Of a stretch of 64,000 nucleotides of DNA, positions 1 through 10,275 are shown piece by piece (positions within the stretch are counted from its first letter, which is position 1; the number at the start of each line of letters is the position of its first letter). This DNA comes from Tremella fuciformis (taxonomy: Eukaryota; Basidiomycota; Tremellomycetes; Tremellales; Tremellaceae), in NCBI GenBank assembly GCA_032768795.1, contig CP136490.1, positions 2,170,001 through 2,234,000 on the forward strand, written 5' to 3'. Under the pieces are notes generated by a model that was not told the DNA's origin, searched no databases, and worked only from the letters and a program-made list of their open reading frames with translations. The translations under genes were made by a program, and so were the position numbers.

Positions 1-333
1 CACGAGACGATCGAGCGGGCGTACCAGCTGTACCGCCGCGAACAGCGTACGGCCCAGCAGGCGAGCCTGGAGGTCAAGTACGCGGCGATGGTCGAGGCGT
101 GCGACGAGCTGGATCGAATGACGCAGAGTGGGGAGTTGGCGAGGGGGGTATATGATCGGGCGATGGCGCGGACGGCGGGGCCGGTGGAGAAGGTCGAGGG
201 GAAGAAGAATAGCCCGGAGAGCAGGTTCAGCGAGGCGAGACTGGAGGGCTTGTTCCCGAGGGAGATGTGGGTGCCGACCGAGACGAGGGGCAAAGGGTGG
301 AATTATGACTGGAAGCGGCCGGGCTCTGCGTAG
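1..333 (+). CDS. Mitochondrial large ribosomal subunit protein mL40 (MRPL28 family), C-terminal part
   Basis: Partial gene: the reading frame is open from base 1 and ends at a TAG at 331-333, giving about 110 C-terminal residues. The segment is charged and helical, then ends in LFPREMWVPTET, GKGWNYDW and KRP. A late FP..M..PTDTP..GWN.DW pattern is what I know from fungal MRP-L28 (mL40) proteins of the mitochondrial large subunit. The start and any presequence lie outside the window. The match rests on this C-terminal signature only; a different mitochondrial ribosomal protein is possible. Confidence 0.6.
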   Translation, partial: HETIERAYQLYRREQRTAQQASLEVKYAAMVEACDELDRMTQSGELARGVYDRAMARTAGPVEKVEGKKNSPESRFSEARLEGLFPREMWVPTETRGKGWNYDWKRPGSA

Positions 334-655
334 TCTGTCATGCATTTTCGGGCTGTAAAGCACATGTTGCGTTCATCAGTGTGCGTGTGAGGTCGACCGC
401 GACTTGTGCACTGATACTTGGTCCATTCCTGCCACTGCGGATGCCATAATCTATGACGGACAGTCTGTCGTCGAAATAGTCTTTGTGGCACATTGAACGT
501 CCGACCCGCGACTCTCCTCGTGTCTTGGGCAAAAAATCGACAGTCTTCTGACGCCTGCATGCATCCTACGCCAGACTTTGCGCAAAACGTTGACCCACCA
601 TTTACGGTGAGAGGGACGCAGGAAAAACAAAAGATTTGGCGGGTTCAACGTCTGT
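334..655. other. Intergenic spacer
   Basis: Lies between the mL40 stop codon and the tRNA. The short open frames here have no domain character or splice-supported continuation. I see no promoter or repeat that I can defend. Confidence 0.5.
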
Positions 656-757
656 TGACGAGGACGCGATTCGAACGCGCGCGGTTTCCCATGACGGTTG
701 GATCTGGACGAATCCATCACCTTAACGGCACTCCTTAGACCACTCGGACACCTCGCC
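656..757 (-). tRNA. Type II tRNA (Leu or Ser) with probable intron; anticodon tentatively AAG (Leu)
   Basis: Read on the minus strand, the 5' end GGCGAGG pairs with CCTCGTC at the 3' end (one G-U pair), with A as discriminator. A D-arm with GAGTGGTCTAAGGA and a T-arm GCGCG-TTCGAAT-CGCGT are clear. The total of about 102 nt is about 17-20 nt longer than a normal type II tRNA, which suggests an intron plus a long variable arm. The stretch GTTAAGG resembles a Leu(AAG) anticodon loop. I could not find a clean 3' partner for the preceding anticodon stem, so the identity is uncertain. The overall tRNA call is firmer than the isotype. Confidence 0.72.
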
Positions 758-1088
758 GCTTGATGTTTGCTAGGTCTTTACATCATGTATATAGACATAC
801 ACAAGAATAATCGATTCTTTGTGCAGGCTCAACGACCCACGCCTGGGAGGAATGGGCCATCCCACGAGCAATACTCTGACAATGTCACAGATCTGCCTGC
901 AGCACCTGGTTCACGCGGCGAGAGCTTCTGTCATAATGCGTCTCGCGCCGTCAGGAAACGCAGCTACAGGACGCAGTGCAGATACATACAACAGCAATAG
1001 TCGTGAACGGAAATATGGATACAAATGTACCAGTCCCCAGAGACCAATGCGACCCCAGAAAGAAAAGAGCACTCCCGTAGACAGTCTT
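758..1088. other. Intergenic spacer between the tRNA and MED10
   Basis: Holds the 5' flank of the tRNA and the 3' flank of MED10. The frames on both strands lack recognisable protein character and I see no repeat. Confidence 0.5.
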
Positions 1089-1810
1089 CTATGGGCCGGA
1101 TGTCCCATTGACCATTCCGTCAATCTTCGGCGGCTCTGGCTGCTCCTGCGACAAAGGAATTTCGACGATCGCCTCCGGTCGGATAGGATGATGCTTTCGC
1201 TCAGGCAAGGGTACATCCGGGAAACCAATCGAGAGGGCATCGTGCAACTGCCTCCGAAAGCTCTGTCAATCAGCTCTCACTTGCCAGTCATTGCGAAGCG
1301 GTGAGGGTTCACCTCGAGACCCAAGACACGTCCGAGGGCATACTGGTTCTCGCCCGTCGCTCGCGAAAGGGTCATCTTGGTATACCCATGTGGATTCCGA
1401 TTCCGATCTATGTTCCTACCCGTCAGCTCAGGTCCGAATCCCCCCTCGAAACAAGGAGGCGGACGGCTCACTCTATAACCTGGTGCGGTACGGAATCAGT
1501 CATCTGCGCCGAGAGCGCGTCGAGCTCGGCTAGGGTCTTGTTGATCTCTCCTCTGACGATCAGCATGAGCATAGGGACGTTACTTATGACGCGACGCAGC
1601 GACGCACAGTAATCGCGGGACGGCGCCCTCCATACCCTCGTTCACGTCCCCGGCGCAGATCTCCATCTCGAACAGGTCCTGGCTGAGCTTCAGCAGCGCA
1701 TCCTCGACTCTCGCCCGTATGTCCGCTTGGTCTGGCGGGCCAGAGGGCGGTGCGGGGGGCGGTACGACCGAGTGATCTGGTGTCGGTGCAGGCGACGGGA
1801 GCTGCTGCAT
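1089..1810 (-). CDS. MED10: Mediator complex subunit 10 (Med10/Nut2)
   Basis: A subunit of the middle module of Mediator, which links transcription factors to RNA polymerase II. Four exons read 1810-1608, 1552-1472, 1415-1313 and 1262-1089 with matching phases, giving 186 residues. After a proline-rich N-terminus comes the helical family core (LSQDLFEMEICAGDV), then INKTLAELDAL, then the diagnostic segment RNRNPHGYTK followed by GENQYALGRVLGLE. This corresponds to the GRNP..YT signature of Med10. The start was set at the ATG at 1810 because the upstream in-frame residues are not Med10-like. Each splice restores the family alignment, so the model is well supported; only the exact N-terminus is uncertain. 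Confidence 0.88.
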
Positions 1811-2053
1811 GACCGGCCGTTGAGAGCAGACATAGAATGCAGAGTTCGGCGATATCGCCGCCCAGAGCAAGGATTTATTCCCTCCGCCCATTTAGGCAAA
1901 ACATTTTTCTTTTTTTGTGTATCTCCAGGCACTCATGACCTCATACCCATCAGCATTGAATCTGCCCAGTCCAGCCTCTCACAGTCCACATTGTCCTGCA
2001 TGAGGGGCAACAAGCCCAGCACCAGCAAGCAGACAAATGGTCAATCTAGCAAT

Positions 2054-2141
2054 ATGACGTGATGACGTGATGACGTGATGACGTGATGACGCAATGACGT
2101 GATGACGCAATGACGTGATGACGCAATGACGTGATGACGCG
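2054..2141 (+). repeat. Eleven 8-bp units of ATGACGTG / ATGACGCA (CRE-like array)
   Basis: The units start at 2054 and follow every 8 bp. The first four are ATGACGTG. Then ATGACGCA and ATGACGTG alternate, and the last unit is degenerate. Each unit contains a TGACGT or TGACGC core, the half-site recognised by ATF/CREB-type bZIP factors. The array ends about 40 bp before a TATA box and about 260 bp before the ATG of the gene at 2398, so it reads as a homotypic operator cluster. It could instead be a neutral minisatellite. Confidence 0.75.
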
Positions 2142-2180
2142 AGATTGACGCTGCAAGTCCACGAGCTCGCCCCCACAGGC

Positions 2181-2188
2181 TATATAAA
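2181..2188 (+). promoter_or_regulatory. TATA box (TATATAAA)
   Basis: A perfect TATATAAA lies just after the TGACGT array. It is followed by a pyrimidine-rich leader of about 200 bp that runs to the ATG at 2398, a typical arrangement for a strongly regulated fungal promoter. Confidence 0.65.
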
Positions 2189-2397
2189 CCCCCCTTGACT
2201 CCTTTTTCATCTCTCATCCTCCTTTCTACTTTTTCATCTCAGCTATCTCATTCACCTGCCTCCACCCACCTCTTGCCTGACAAGTCAGTCTGGCTTGCAC
2301 CCCTTGCCCTCATCCTTTGCTCATCTTCAGGCCTCTTGCATCCCACTTGCATACCACCCCAGCTACTTGCCTGCCTGCCTGTTGCCACCCAATCACC

Positions 2398-2985
2398 ATG
2401 CACAGCACCCAGCAGCACCAGATTGCCCACCAGAACAACCTCCACCAGGAGCCTTGCAGGTCCTACCTCCTGGTTGGCCCCCCCATTGGAGGCAGACTCT
2501 ACACTGTTCCTGGCAATTTCCGGATTCTCTATGTCACAAATGTGGAGTTCCGATACAAGGAAGCGGATCCCAACAACTTCCTTCAGATCTGCTGGGTCTC
2601 GAATGTGCCCTTACACGCGAACCAGAAGTACCCCCGCGAGGGTCGCTCTCAGCCTAACCACTTCGCGACTTACCCCGGAGCGCGCGCAGCGCTCAACAAG
2701 TGGTCCGCCCAAGGGATGCTCGTCGGCAAACGCGATCTCGCCGCACGAGAACGAGGCTTGTGGGACGGACAAGAGTGGACTTTCTTCCCGTGCGTCGTCA
2801 CCGTTCCGATTGAAGATACACCTCATGCTGACGGACAGTCCCAACTCGAAGTGATGGCGATGGCGACCGCGAGGCGAGGCTCGAGTGCAAAATGCCAGGG
2901 CTGCGACTGTTGTATATATGCACGGGGGAGTATGAGTAGAACACGACTTGAACGAAACACGTCACGACATGACCGCGATGAATGA
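2398..2985 (+). CDS. Hypothetical protein (195 aa), orphan
   Basis: Single open frame of 195 residues that I do not recognise. The ATG at 2398 has a good context (AATCACCATG) and lies after a CT-rich leader, TATA box and TGACGT array, so I prefer it to the in-frame start at 2317. The protein starts Gln/His-rich, then has a globular part (VGPPIGGRLYTVPGNFRILY; NFLQICWVSNVPL). It ends in a basic, Arg/Ser-rich tail that includes KCQGCDCC. No signal peptide or membrane segment is visible. The last 50 residues are low in complexity, so an unrecognised intron could end the real protein differently. Confidence 0.55.
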   Translation: MHSTQQHQIAHQNNLHQEPCRSYLLVGPPIGGRLYTVPGNFRILYVTNVEFRYKEADPNNFLQICWVSNVPLHANQKYPREGRSQPNHFATYPGARAALNKWSAQGMLVGKRDLAARERGLWDGQEWTFFPCVVTVPIEDTPHADGQSQLEVMAMATARRGSSAKCQGCDCCIYARGSMSRTRLERNTSRHDRDE

Positions 2986-3092
2986 CGAACTGTAATGATG
3001 CAATTGCTTCTTTGCCTCTCTAATTCATCTGTCCTCATGCTTCTCTCAACTTCTTAACGCGCTGCATACTCATACATGCGGCTTGGTGAACA

Positions 3093-5051
3093 ATGCCCGG
3101 CCCGTCTCTCTCCCACTTGGCCATATTCAACCCCACCCTGCCGCCGCCGCCGAGCATAGCGTCACACGACGACCGCGACCTCGAAGACGACCTCGCCCAA
3201 GCTGCCCAGATTGTCTTCTACACCTCGCGCGACGGCGGCCATGTGAGCAGAGACAGGATGCTGAGGCAGGTGGGACTCGTCAAGGGCCTCATGAGCTTCT
3301 CCGAGTGCGTGCCCAGCGAGGGACCAGCCAAGTAGCTGATAGCAGTATGCTGGTCAAGCCAACCGAGGCTGATCCGCCATGGTGGTCGGTCCGCTCGCAC
3401 CGCTCTCGCCTGATCGTCTACTCGCCAGAGACGGACTGGTACATCTACGCGGTGCGCTTCCCTTCTGTCGCGGCCCAGCTTGCCAGCTTATGTACAGAAC
3501 ATCGCACTCGCCACTGCGACGCCGGTCGCAGGCCCGAGCGGCACGTCGAAGCAGCGCGGCGAGCCTGTGCCGTCCGCGCAGGGCCTGTCGGATCGCATGC
3601 TCGTCGACCTGCTTCAGCGAGGCTATGAGGACTTCCGCGTCAGCTGCCATAACGCGACGGCGTTCGAGCTGACATGAAGCTATTGCATGGACCACTCAAT
3701 TCAGCCATCGCCTCCGGGTCAAGCACGCTGGAGAAGTTCTGGACACGCTTCTCGTTCACCTTCGAGCAAGCGCTCTCGTCTGACCCCCTGTCCACCTGGG
3801 TCGACGGGCCCTCACCGCCGTCATTCCCCGCGGCGGTCCAGTCGGCATTGGACGATCTCTTGCCCTCCCCACAGTACGATGGAGGCATCATCTCACCGTC
3901 TGGTCCACTAATCCTCCCTTCCAATGTCGACCCAGCGCTGGTGCGGCACGTCCTACACCTCTTGCGTGCATCGCTGCCGCCTCCTGTCGAAGCGAAAGAT
4001 CCGAGGAGAGACTTAGGAAAGGGCGAACGCAGAAAGACGTCCTGGGCGACCTTCTCGTCCGCCGCGACCAGCTGGGTCCCAGCGTTACCCACCATCCCTT
4101 TGCCTGGTATACCACGGAGCGGCACGCCTCCCGTGACCACTGCCGCGACAGCAGCTCGGCCATCCAGTCCCGCCGCGGCACGAATAGAGGGGAAAGAGGC
4201 CAAGATTAGGTGGCCGAGTTTGGGTCTGGGAGGATTGGGGGATGCAGTGGGCAGCGTGGGGACCGTTTTTGGTCTGGGCGGGTCGTCGAGCGCGCCTGCA
4301 AGCCCGCGGAAGCCCCTTGACCCATCAGCTACAGCGAGCACAAGTGAGCCAGAAATTCAAGAGGGCGACATTGCCGCCGCGGCCGCCCAGCCTGGACAGC
4401 CTTCTGATATTGCAAGTCTCGATGACGGGGGCAGAAAGGAGGAACTTGAATATCCACTGGTCAGGACAAGCGTGGAGGTGGATCAACTGGACGTTTCCAC
4501 TCTGCGTGCGGCGGTCGAATCGCCAGGCGATGGACCGACAGCCTGGGAGACACGCCGAATATACCTGGAGAGCGGTGCCGGGTATGCAGAGCATACTCTC
4601 GCCTGGATCATTGTGAGTTCTACATCATTGGACCCGGCTGAACGGACAGCGAGACGATCACCTTCTCTTTCTCGTCACCGAGATCGCCGAGCCTGCTTTA
4701 CCCCCTGCATCGAACACGAACCACCTCTTCGCGGCTATTGCCTCGACCACGCCGCACCCATCAGTCGAGTCTCCTTCTGTCAAGCCCGACTCGGTTGTCC
4801 TGTGCACCGAGCACGGCGTCGAGCACAATGGTCCACCCATGGACATACAGAACAGCAAGGCCCTAGCCGAACTCAAGGATCTGATGGAGTCTGCTTGTGG
4901 GATCAAGGAGATCTATGCCCGTCTGCCATCAGGCAAGTATGTGGCAGCGAAGGACCTAGCGGCTGGCGAGGTATACATGGGCGTGGGCAAGAAGGACGCA
5001 AGTCTACCAGAAGCAGAGCGTGAGTCGTTTGAGCTGTTGTTGGGGCAATAG
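3093..5051 (+). CDS. CCZ1: Vacuolar fusion protein CCZ1 (Mon1-Ccz1 complex)
   Basis: Ccz1 pairs with Mon1 to form the exchange factor that activates the Rab7/Ypt7 GTPase on late endosomes and vacuoles. Five exons (3093-3304, 3346-3451, 3498-3638, 3680-4612, 4650-5051) are all in phase and give 597 residues. The N-terminus shows the first longin domain: LAIFNPTL, then AQIVFYTSRDGGHVSRDRML, then RQVGLVKGLMSFS, then RLIVYSPETDWYIYA. The exon 3 to 4 junction rebuilds RGYEDFR-LLHGPL, matching the family's YxxF(R/K)LxxG stretch. A low-complexity Ser/Pro/Ala region of about 150 residues in the middle is followed by a conserved C-terminal part (HTLAWIIRDDHLLFLV, and later LKDLMESACGIKEIY). Normal length and complete. 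Confidence 0.85.
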
Positions 5052-5175
5052 AACTGATGGCAGATGCGATGCGGGCCGTGTTGAGGTCTCACCCGACTCT
5101 GGCCGGCTAGGTGACGCAGATGCATGTCTCTGCACTGTACAACAAGTCAAGTCTAGGTCTGACAGCCGGGCGGGT

Positions 5176-6073
5176 CTACTTGTTATGCCATAAGAGCGTC
5201 TTGAGCCCGGTCCACACTTCCGAATCGTGGTACAGGTAGCCTGACATCAGCCGTGTCTACTGAATGTTCAAGAAGCGGCCGAGACTCACGCATCGAGTTG
5301 CCCATCCCGGGCTGTATCCGCTCGCCGCGATGCCGAAACATGTACATGACGCCCGCCCAGCTGAGCGCGGCCACGATCCCAAATGGGATCTGCGCGGGCG
5401 GTATCGGGCGCGGGTTGGACGCGGGTGCAGTGAGAGGCGGCAGGGGGTGAGGGAGGGGAGCGACGGGGTTGGGCGGGGCGGGCGGGTGCGTCGTGTACAG
5501 GCGCGGGAGCAGGGACATGAGTGTGCGCGATAGTACGTAGAGCACGATCTGCTCGTTGATCTTTCCATCAGCCAAGTACATTGTAAGGTGTAGACGTACG
5601 GCTGTCCGCTCGCCGAAGGTGAGCCAACCGCCCAGGCCGCCCGCGATAAGTGTATCGAGGTCTCGCTCTTTCCCGCCGTTCAGCTTGCGCTGCACGAGCA
5701 GGAACAGCTTGTACAGCGTCACGAACTGCGCGAGGTTGAGCGCGTGCGTGCGCGTCGCGAGGAAGATGCCGCGGATCTTGGCTGGCCATCTGTGGTCAGC
5801 GCGCCTCCTTCCGCCTACACTCGGCCCGCTCAGTAATTCTGACTTCTAGGTGCCGTGGCTAGTGGGAGGAGGCTCACGGCTTGTTGGAGAAGAGCATGGT
5901 CATCACTAGCGCATGGGGAAACCTGACTTTGACGCCGTAGACCAGTCCGTTCCGCGCGCCTTTGAGGATGGCGAGAATATCATGGTTGGCGGGGCTGCAG
6001 TCAGCCTAGACTAGACTGAAGCTGAGAAGGGACGAGGTGGGGCATACTTGAGCAAGAAAGACTGGAGGGACAT
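5176..6073 (-). CDS. Peroxisomal membrane protein 4 (PXMP4/PMP24, Tim17-type family)
   Basis: Integral peroxisomal membrane protein; its molecular role is not well known. Exons 6073-6048, 5994-5878, 5789-5290 and 5240-5176 join in phase to 235 residues. Family segments in order: HDILAILKGARNGLVYGVKV, RFPHALVMTMLF, then ATRTHALNLAQFVTLYKLF, then GGLGGWLTFGE and INEQIVLYVLSRTL. The tail SMRYLYHDSEVW follows a proline-rich loop. Each of these matches the Pmp24 pattern. The final acceptor at 5240 was chosen because it alone restores YLYHDSEVW. The Pro-rich loop (about residues 135-165) looks longer than in animal homologues. Confidence 0.88.
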
Positions 6074-6348
6074 GGCGGGCAGCCCACTCAAGGGTTGGAG
6101 GGGCCCGCGACGACCGTCAAGTGGGTCCTCTCACGATGTGCACTGCTTTGTGGCTCGTGTTCCAGGCGTCTCACGTCGAGAGGGGCGTGGTCGAGGTGGG
6201 AGGTCTCTTACTGTAGAAGAGAAACAGAGATAGAGGGTTGATCGAGAATTGGTATGTAGATGGCAAAGTGGTCGGTAACATCTTTGACCTCTTTTACCGG
6301 CCAACTCAATCGGTTTTACTCGGTGGACTATCAACAATGTTTACAGCT

Positions 6349-8228
6349 CTATGCATGACTCGCACCCATCATGACCTCGTTGATACGCTTCAGCGCTGCC
6401 CGAGGGGGGTTGGCATCTGGCCAAAGGGCCACGAGGCGATGTAACATGTCCCCAACTATGACCTTGTCCACCCGCCCCTCTTCCACCGCTTGGCGCGTCT
6501 CTTCGTCCGTAATTCCCTCCGTGTGTAATTGGGGGATAGAGCACAGGAGAGCGACGGCGAGTGGGACGATGCGCTTCCTGTCGTCCACACTGGGTTCGCT
6601 GGCCAATTTGAGCTTGTCCAACGCGTCGACGAGGTCGCTGGAGGCGTCCTTCTCGCTGTCCCGGAGGCGGAAAGCCGCTGTGAGATCCGCCGGGCTGCCC
6701 GGGGCGAGGAGCACCGGTCGGCCCGCCTCCATGAGGGGTCGGAGGTATCGGATGGCATGTTGTAGACCTTGGCCGAATGCCCAGCCTGCGATGCGAGGAT
6801 CGGCCAGGTTGAGCACCACTTCTTCGTTGCCAGCGCCGGATGTACCCGAGAGAGGCAGGATGTAATTGTCGTTGGGCGACTTGGGCACGTCTGCCTTTGC
6901 AGGCTCGACCACCTTGACAACCAGCGTCGGCCCATTCGACGCGGCAGGCGACCACGGTGGTTGAGCCGTGACAGGATCGCCGACCGCCACCGCAAGGAGC
7001 GAGCCCGAAGAGGGAATGCCGATGGCGGGACGGTCCGCCACTTCGACGGCAGTCCTTGGCTGAGGCTTGACGGTGTTCGCCTCAGTCACCATGCGGTTCA
7101 CTTCGTTGGCCAAATCGTCCCTGTCGATGCTGAGCAGCTCATCCTTATTGTGATGAAATACAGCCGGGGTCAAGCCCTACTATCAGCCCTGACCCTTGTC
7201 TCGGAGGAGACGCACCCTCGCCCAGAGCTCATCGTCGTCTCCAGCTCCTTGAACATATTCGAATGCCACCGTGCGGTCTTTGAGCCGGGTGAAAGAAGGT
7301 ATATCGTCCTCCCCGCCGACCCACCGGGACGCCGAGAGGCATATGATCGGCGTGAAAGGGGCGTCGGACGGTATGATCGGCGCTGTGGATGTGGAAGGGT
7401 GGATGAAGAACGGCCGCAGGGGTTTCGCGAGGTTTGGCAAGGGGAGAGAGGAAGTCTGCAATCAGGGACCGTTCTTATGACGTGCAATGGGACCCACAAG
7501 CAGAGATTCAGCCCACAGCGGGAGGAGCGCCTCGATCTGGCTCTTCTCGGAGGGCGAAACGACATTCGGCGGAGTATACAGTGCTGTGTCCCATCCTTCT
7601 GCTTTCGCGGGCGAAGAGCGAGATACGGCGAGGTTAATCACTGTGCACCTGAAGTCAGACTTCTAGCTGTAGGCATATGGCGGAAGCGCACCATATGGGT
7701 AGCGTCTTGGACAGCGCATCGGGCATGCGCTTGCCCCGACGGGTCGAGTCGACCAGTATGATCCTGCTCAATTAGCGTCGTTGGACCGCTTGACAGGAGA
7801 TCACTCACCCGCCCTTCTGCTCGGCTAGGAGGGCCAGGGGGAGGTTCGACCGACGCAGGTTGAAGTCCCAGTTCTGGTCTCAGCACAACACCCACGTCGA
7901 AATTGTGAAAGGCTGACATTGGTGTGACCATCGGTAGACTTGAAATAGGCAAACGTCCCCTTCTCGTCAATACACATCCTTGGCGCCGTCGTTTCCAAGA
8001 CGCACCGCAGCCATTGCTGGGTCACAGTACCAACTGCCGCATCTCTGGTTGGCTCATCGTCAGCACCCAAGATGTCAGATGGACGAATGCGCTACCTATG
8101 ACCTCGTACTTTCCCCCGTACCACTCTTGCGCGACTCGCTCGACAAAGCGACAGTCGCTGGCTATCGAATGCAAGCGGTGGAAGAGGTCATGTCGCGCAC
8201 TCTGCTTGCGCACATCGCGTGCTGTCAT
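6349..8228 (-). CDS. RIT1: tRNA A64-2'-O-ribosylphosphate transferase (initiator tRNA modification)
   Basis: Rit1 attaches a phosphoribosyl group to A64 of initiator tRNA-Met, which keeps that tRNA out of elongation. The gene is split into about eight exons. Pieces recognised in order: LFHRLHSIASDCRFVERV; ANQRCGSW; AYFKSTDGHTN; WDFNLRRSNLPL; IILVDSTRRGKRMPDALSK followed by TLPIWCAVINLA; PPNVVSPSEKSQIEALLPLW; LAKPLRPFFIHP; ICLSASR; FEYVQGAGDDDELWARGL. A C-terminal domain follows (ILPLSGTSGAGNEEVVLNL, VPLAVALLCS). Start at the ATG at 8228. The exon around 8000-8100 is the least certain: the acceptor before CCAACCAGAG and a GTACTG donor give the best fit. Otherwise complete. Confidence 0.87.
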
Positions 8229-8436
8229 CTCATCGCGGCTACACCCACCCTGTAGTAGCCAGCAACGCAAAGCAATTGAAGACGGAAAGAAGGTAATGAG
8301 GAAAGTCAAAATTCCAGCATCACGAACTTTTGGGTCGCCGACTTCAGGCACGAAACAGCGAAGACGGTGTTGCGAGCGACGAGCAAGCGGACAGCGATGT
8401 AACGAATACATGTGCTGTACTGAGATCCACATGAGC

Positions 8437-9733
8437 TCACACGAGATGCGTGACGAGCTTGCCCCTGTTCTGGCCGCTGAACAGCCCTTGCCACGTCTTC
8501 GGCACATCCTCAAACTTGGTATCTACGACCGTCTCCTCCGTCACGACCAGCTTGCCCTCCTCGATCCACCCCTTGAGCGCAGTGACGGCCTTGACCCACT
8601 CGGCCAAGTAGTCCGTGACGATGAATCCCTTGACGGTGAGGCGGTTCATGACGATCTCCCACACATTCTTCATCGGTACCGTGGGATCTTCCGACATGTA
8701 GCTCGAGATGGCGCCGCAGGCGAGGATCGTGCCGTGCCGCTTGGTGAGGGCGAGCATGAGGTCCAGTGTCACCCCTCCCACATTGTCAAAGTAGAAGTCG
8801 CAGTAGTCGGGCAGAGCGGCGGCGAGGTTCGAGGCGTAGTTGGGGTCCTGGTAGCGTTGTCATCTGTTTGAGCGACGGGACTGCCCGTGCGCGGACCGGA
8901 CATACCTTGTAGTCGACACACTCGTCTGCGCCGAGGCTCTTGACCCTTCTCATTTAGCTACCTACCTGGAGAGAGCGTGGGGCTGGTAGGACTCACCAGT
9001 CGCACTTCTCTTTCCCGCCCGCGATCCCGACCACGCGCTTGCACCCGATGACCTTTTTGCACAGCTGCACCATGACCATGCCGACCGCACTGCCGTGAGC
9101 TCCCCCTCTCCTCTGCATTATGTCGGAAGCCTCACCCCGCCGCGCCTGATACGCAGACCGTGTGTTCCGGCTTGACCTGGAACGCGCTGAACGCGCCCAC
9201 ATAAGCAGTCACGCCTGTCAGGCCCAGCGCGCCGATGGCGAGATAGTCCGAGTGACCCTTGACCGTGCTGCTCGTCAGCCCCACCCAGCTTCAAAGTAGA
9301 AAGGAGCTCACATGGCCGGCCGCACAGTGGCGTCTTTGACCACGGCGTACTCTGTCCAGACGGCGCCGGTGGTCACACGCTGGCCGACCTTGATCTTCTG
9401 CGAGTTGGAGGCAACCACGTCGGCAAGGACGAGCGAGCGCATAGCATCGCCCTTCTTGACCGGGTCAGTGTAGAGGCGTTTCTGGTCTCAGCTCGCCCCT
9501 ACCTGTCCGGCAGATATCGATAAAGTCTAGCTCACCGGGTCGATCTGCCCGTCGATCCACATGCGCTGCGCGGGATCGTTGCTGAGCGCCACGACCTTGA
9601 TCACGACCTCGCCATCCTTGAGCTCGGACTCCTTGGGGAGGGGCTTGGTCTCGAGGGAGAAAGTGTCGGGCTTGATGGCGCCCACAGGCGGGTTGGCGAG
9701 GAAGAACGTCCTGGTCTCGGCTGGCAGGGACAT
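8437..9733 (-). CDS. NADP-dependent MDR-family oxidoreductase (leukotriene B4 dehydrogenase / alkenal reductase type)
   Basis: Medium-chain reductase of the zinc-free branch that reduces alpha,beta-unsaturated carbonyls with NADPH. The N-terminus (FFLANPPVGAIKPDTFSLET, then VIKVVALSNDPAQRMWIDG) and the cofactor motif CVSGAAGAVG are typical. VVGIAGGKEKCDW and YFDNVGGVTLDLML follow, then GKLVVTEETVVDTKFEDVP and FSGQNRGKLVTHL. Introns interrupt after DGQIDP, after VRPA, just past SGAAG and in the Rossmann half. Cytosolic; substrate unknown. It is transcribed away from the isochorismatase-family gene at 10276, so they may share a promoter. Confidence 0.82.
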
Positions 9734-10275
9734 CGTTTGGTCTGGTCTGATGTGGTAAGGTGAGCGATGATGAGAGACAACAGCCTAGTCTTGGTGGAGA
9801 AGTTCGGGCTGCCGGGGTGGGGACTCGTTTGGGTGTCCTCGACTAGCTCCTTTCAGTGTACAGCACCCGGGGTCGTCGGTCAATGTCGTCGATGTTCGGT
9901 GAATGACATGGGACTTGTCCGGCAGAGGAGCCATCTCCGGATTTCCCGGACACACGGACACGTGAACAAACTCTTCATCGTCATCGTTCGTTCACGTGAG
10001 TAAGCATGCATGAGCTGGAATCGCTTAGCTCTGTTACCTCTGCACGCAGCGGGGCACCCTGTTGTCAGCGTCGGTGAGACAATCGGAAGACGAGAAGCGT
10101 TCCCAACGGACAGGACGGATTGATGATCAAGCGTTGATCAGCAAGAGATCATCCGCAGCAATAATGTCGCCATCGCGCTCCGGCCTTCTGGAGCTTTGAA
10201 CAAGTAGTTGAAGGACGAAGCTTCGAATGCTAACAGACACACTCGCCGACCGAAACTCGCGACGACACAACAAGA
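9734..10275. other. Divergent intergenic region between the oxidoreductase and the isochorismatase-family gene
   Basis: About 540 bp between two ATGs pointing away from each other, so it must hold both promoters. I see no clear TATA box or long inverted repeat. Confidence 0.5.

Noticed and set aside
819..1304. 161-residue plus-strand frame
   Set aside because: It overlaps MED10 exons on the other strand and has no domain character.
3452..3497. Apparent frameshift in CCZ1 between exons 2 and 3
   Set aside because: Using the acceptor TGTACAG ending at 3497 instead of the nearer CCAG restores the frame exactly, so no sequence error or pseudogene is needed.
3083..3628. 181-residue plus-strand frame over the start of CCZ1
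   Set aside because: It reads through two introns in the wrong frame; the spliced CCZ1 model explains the region.
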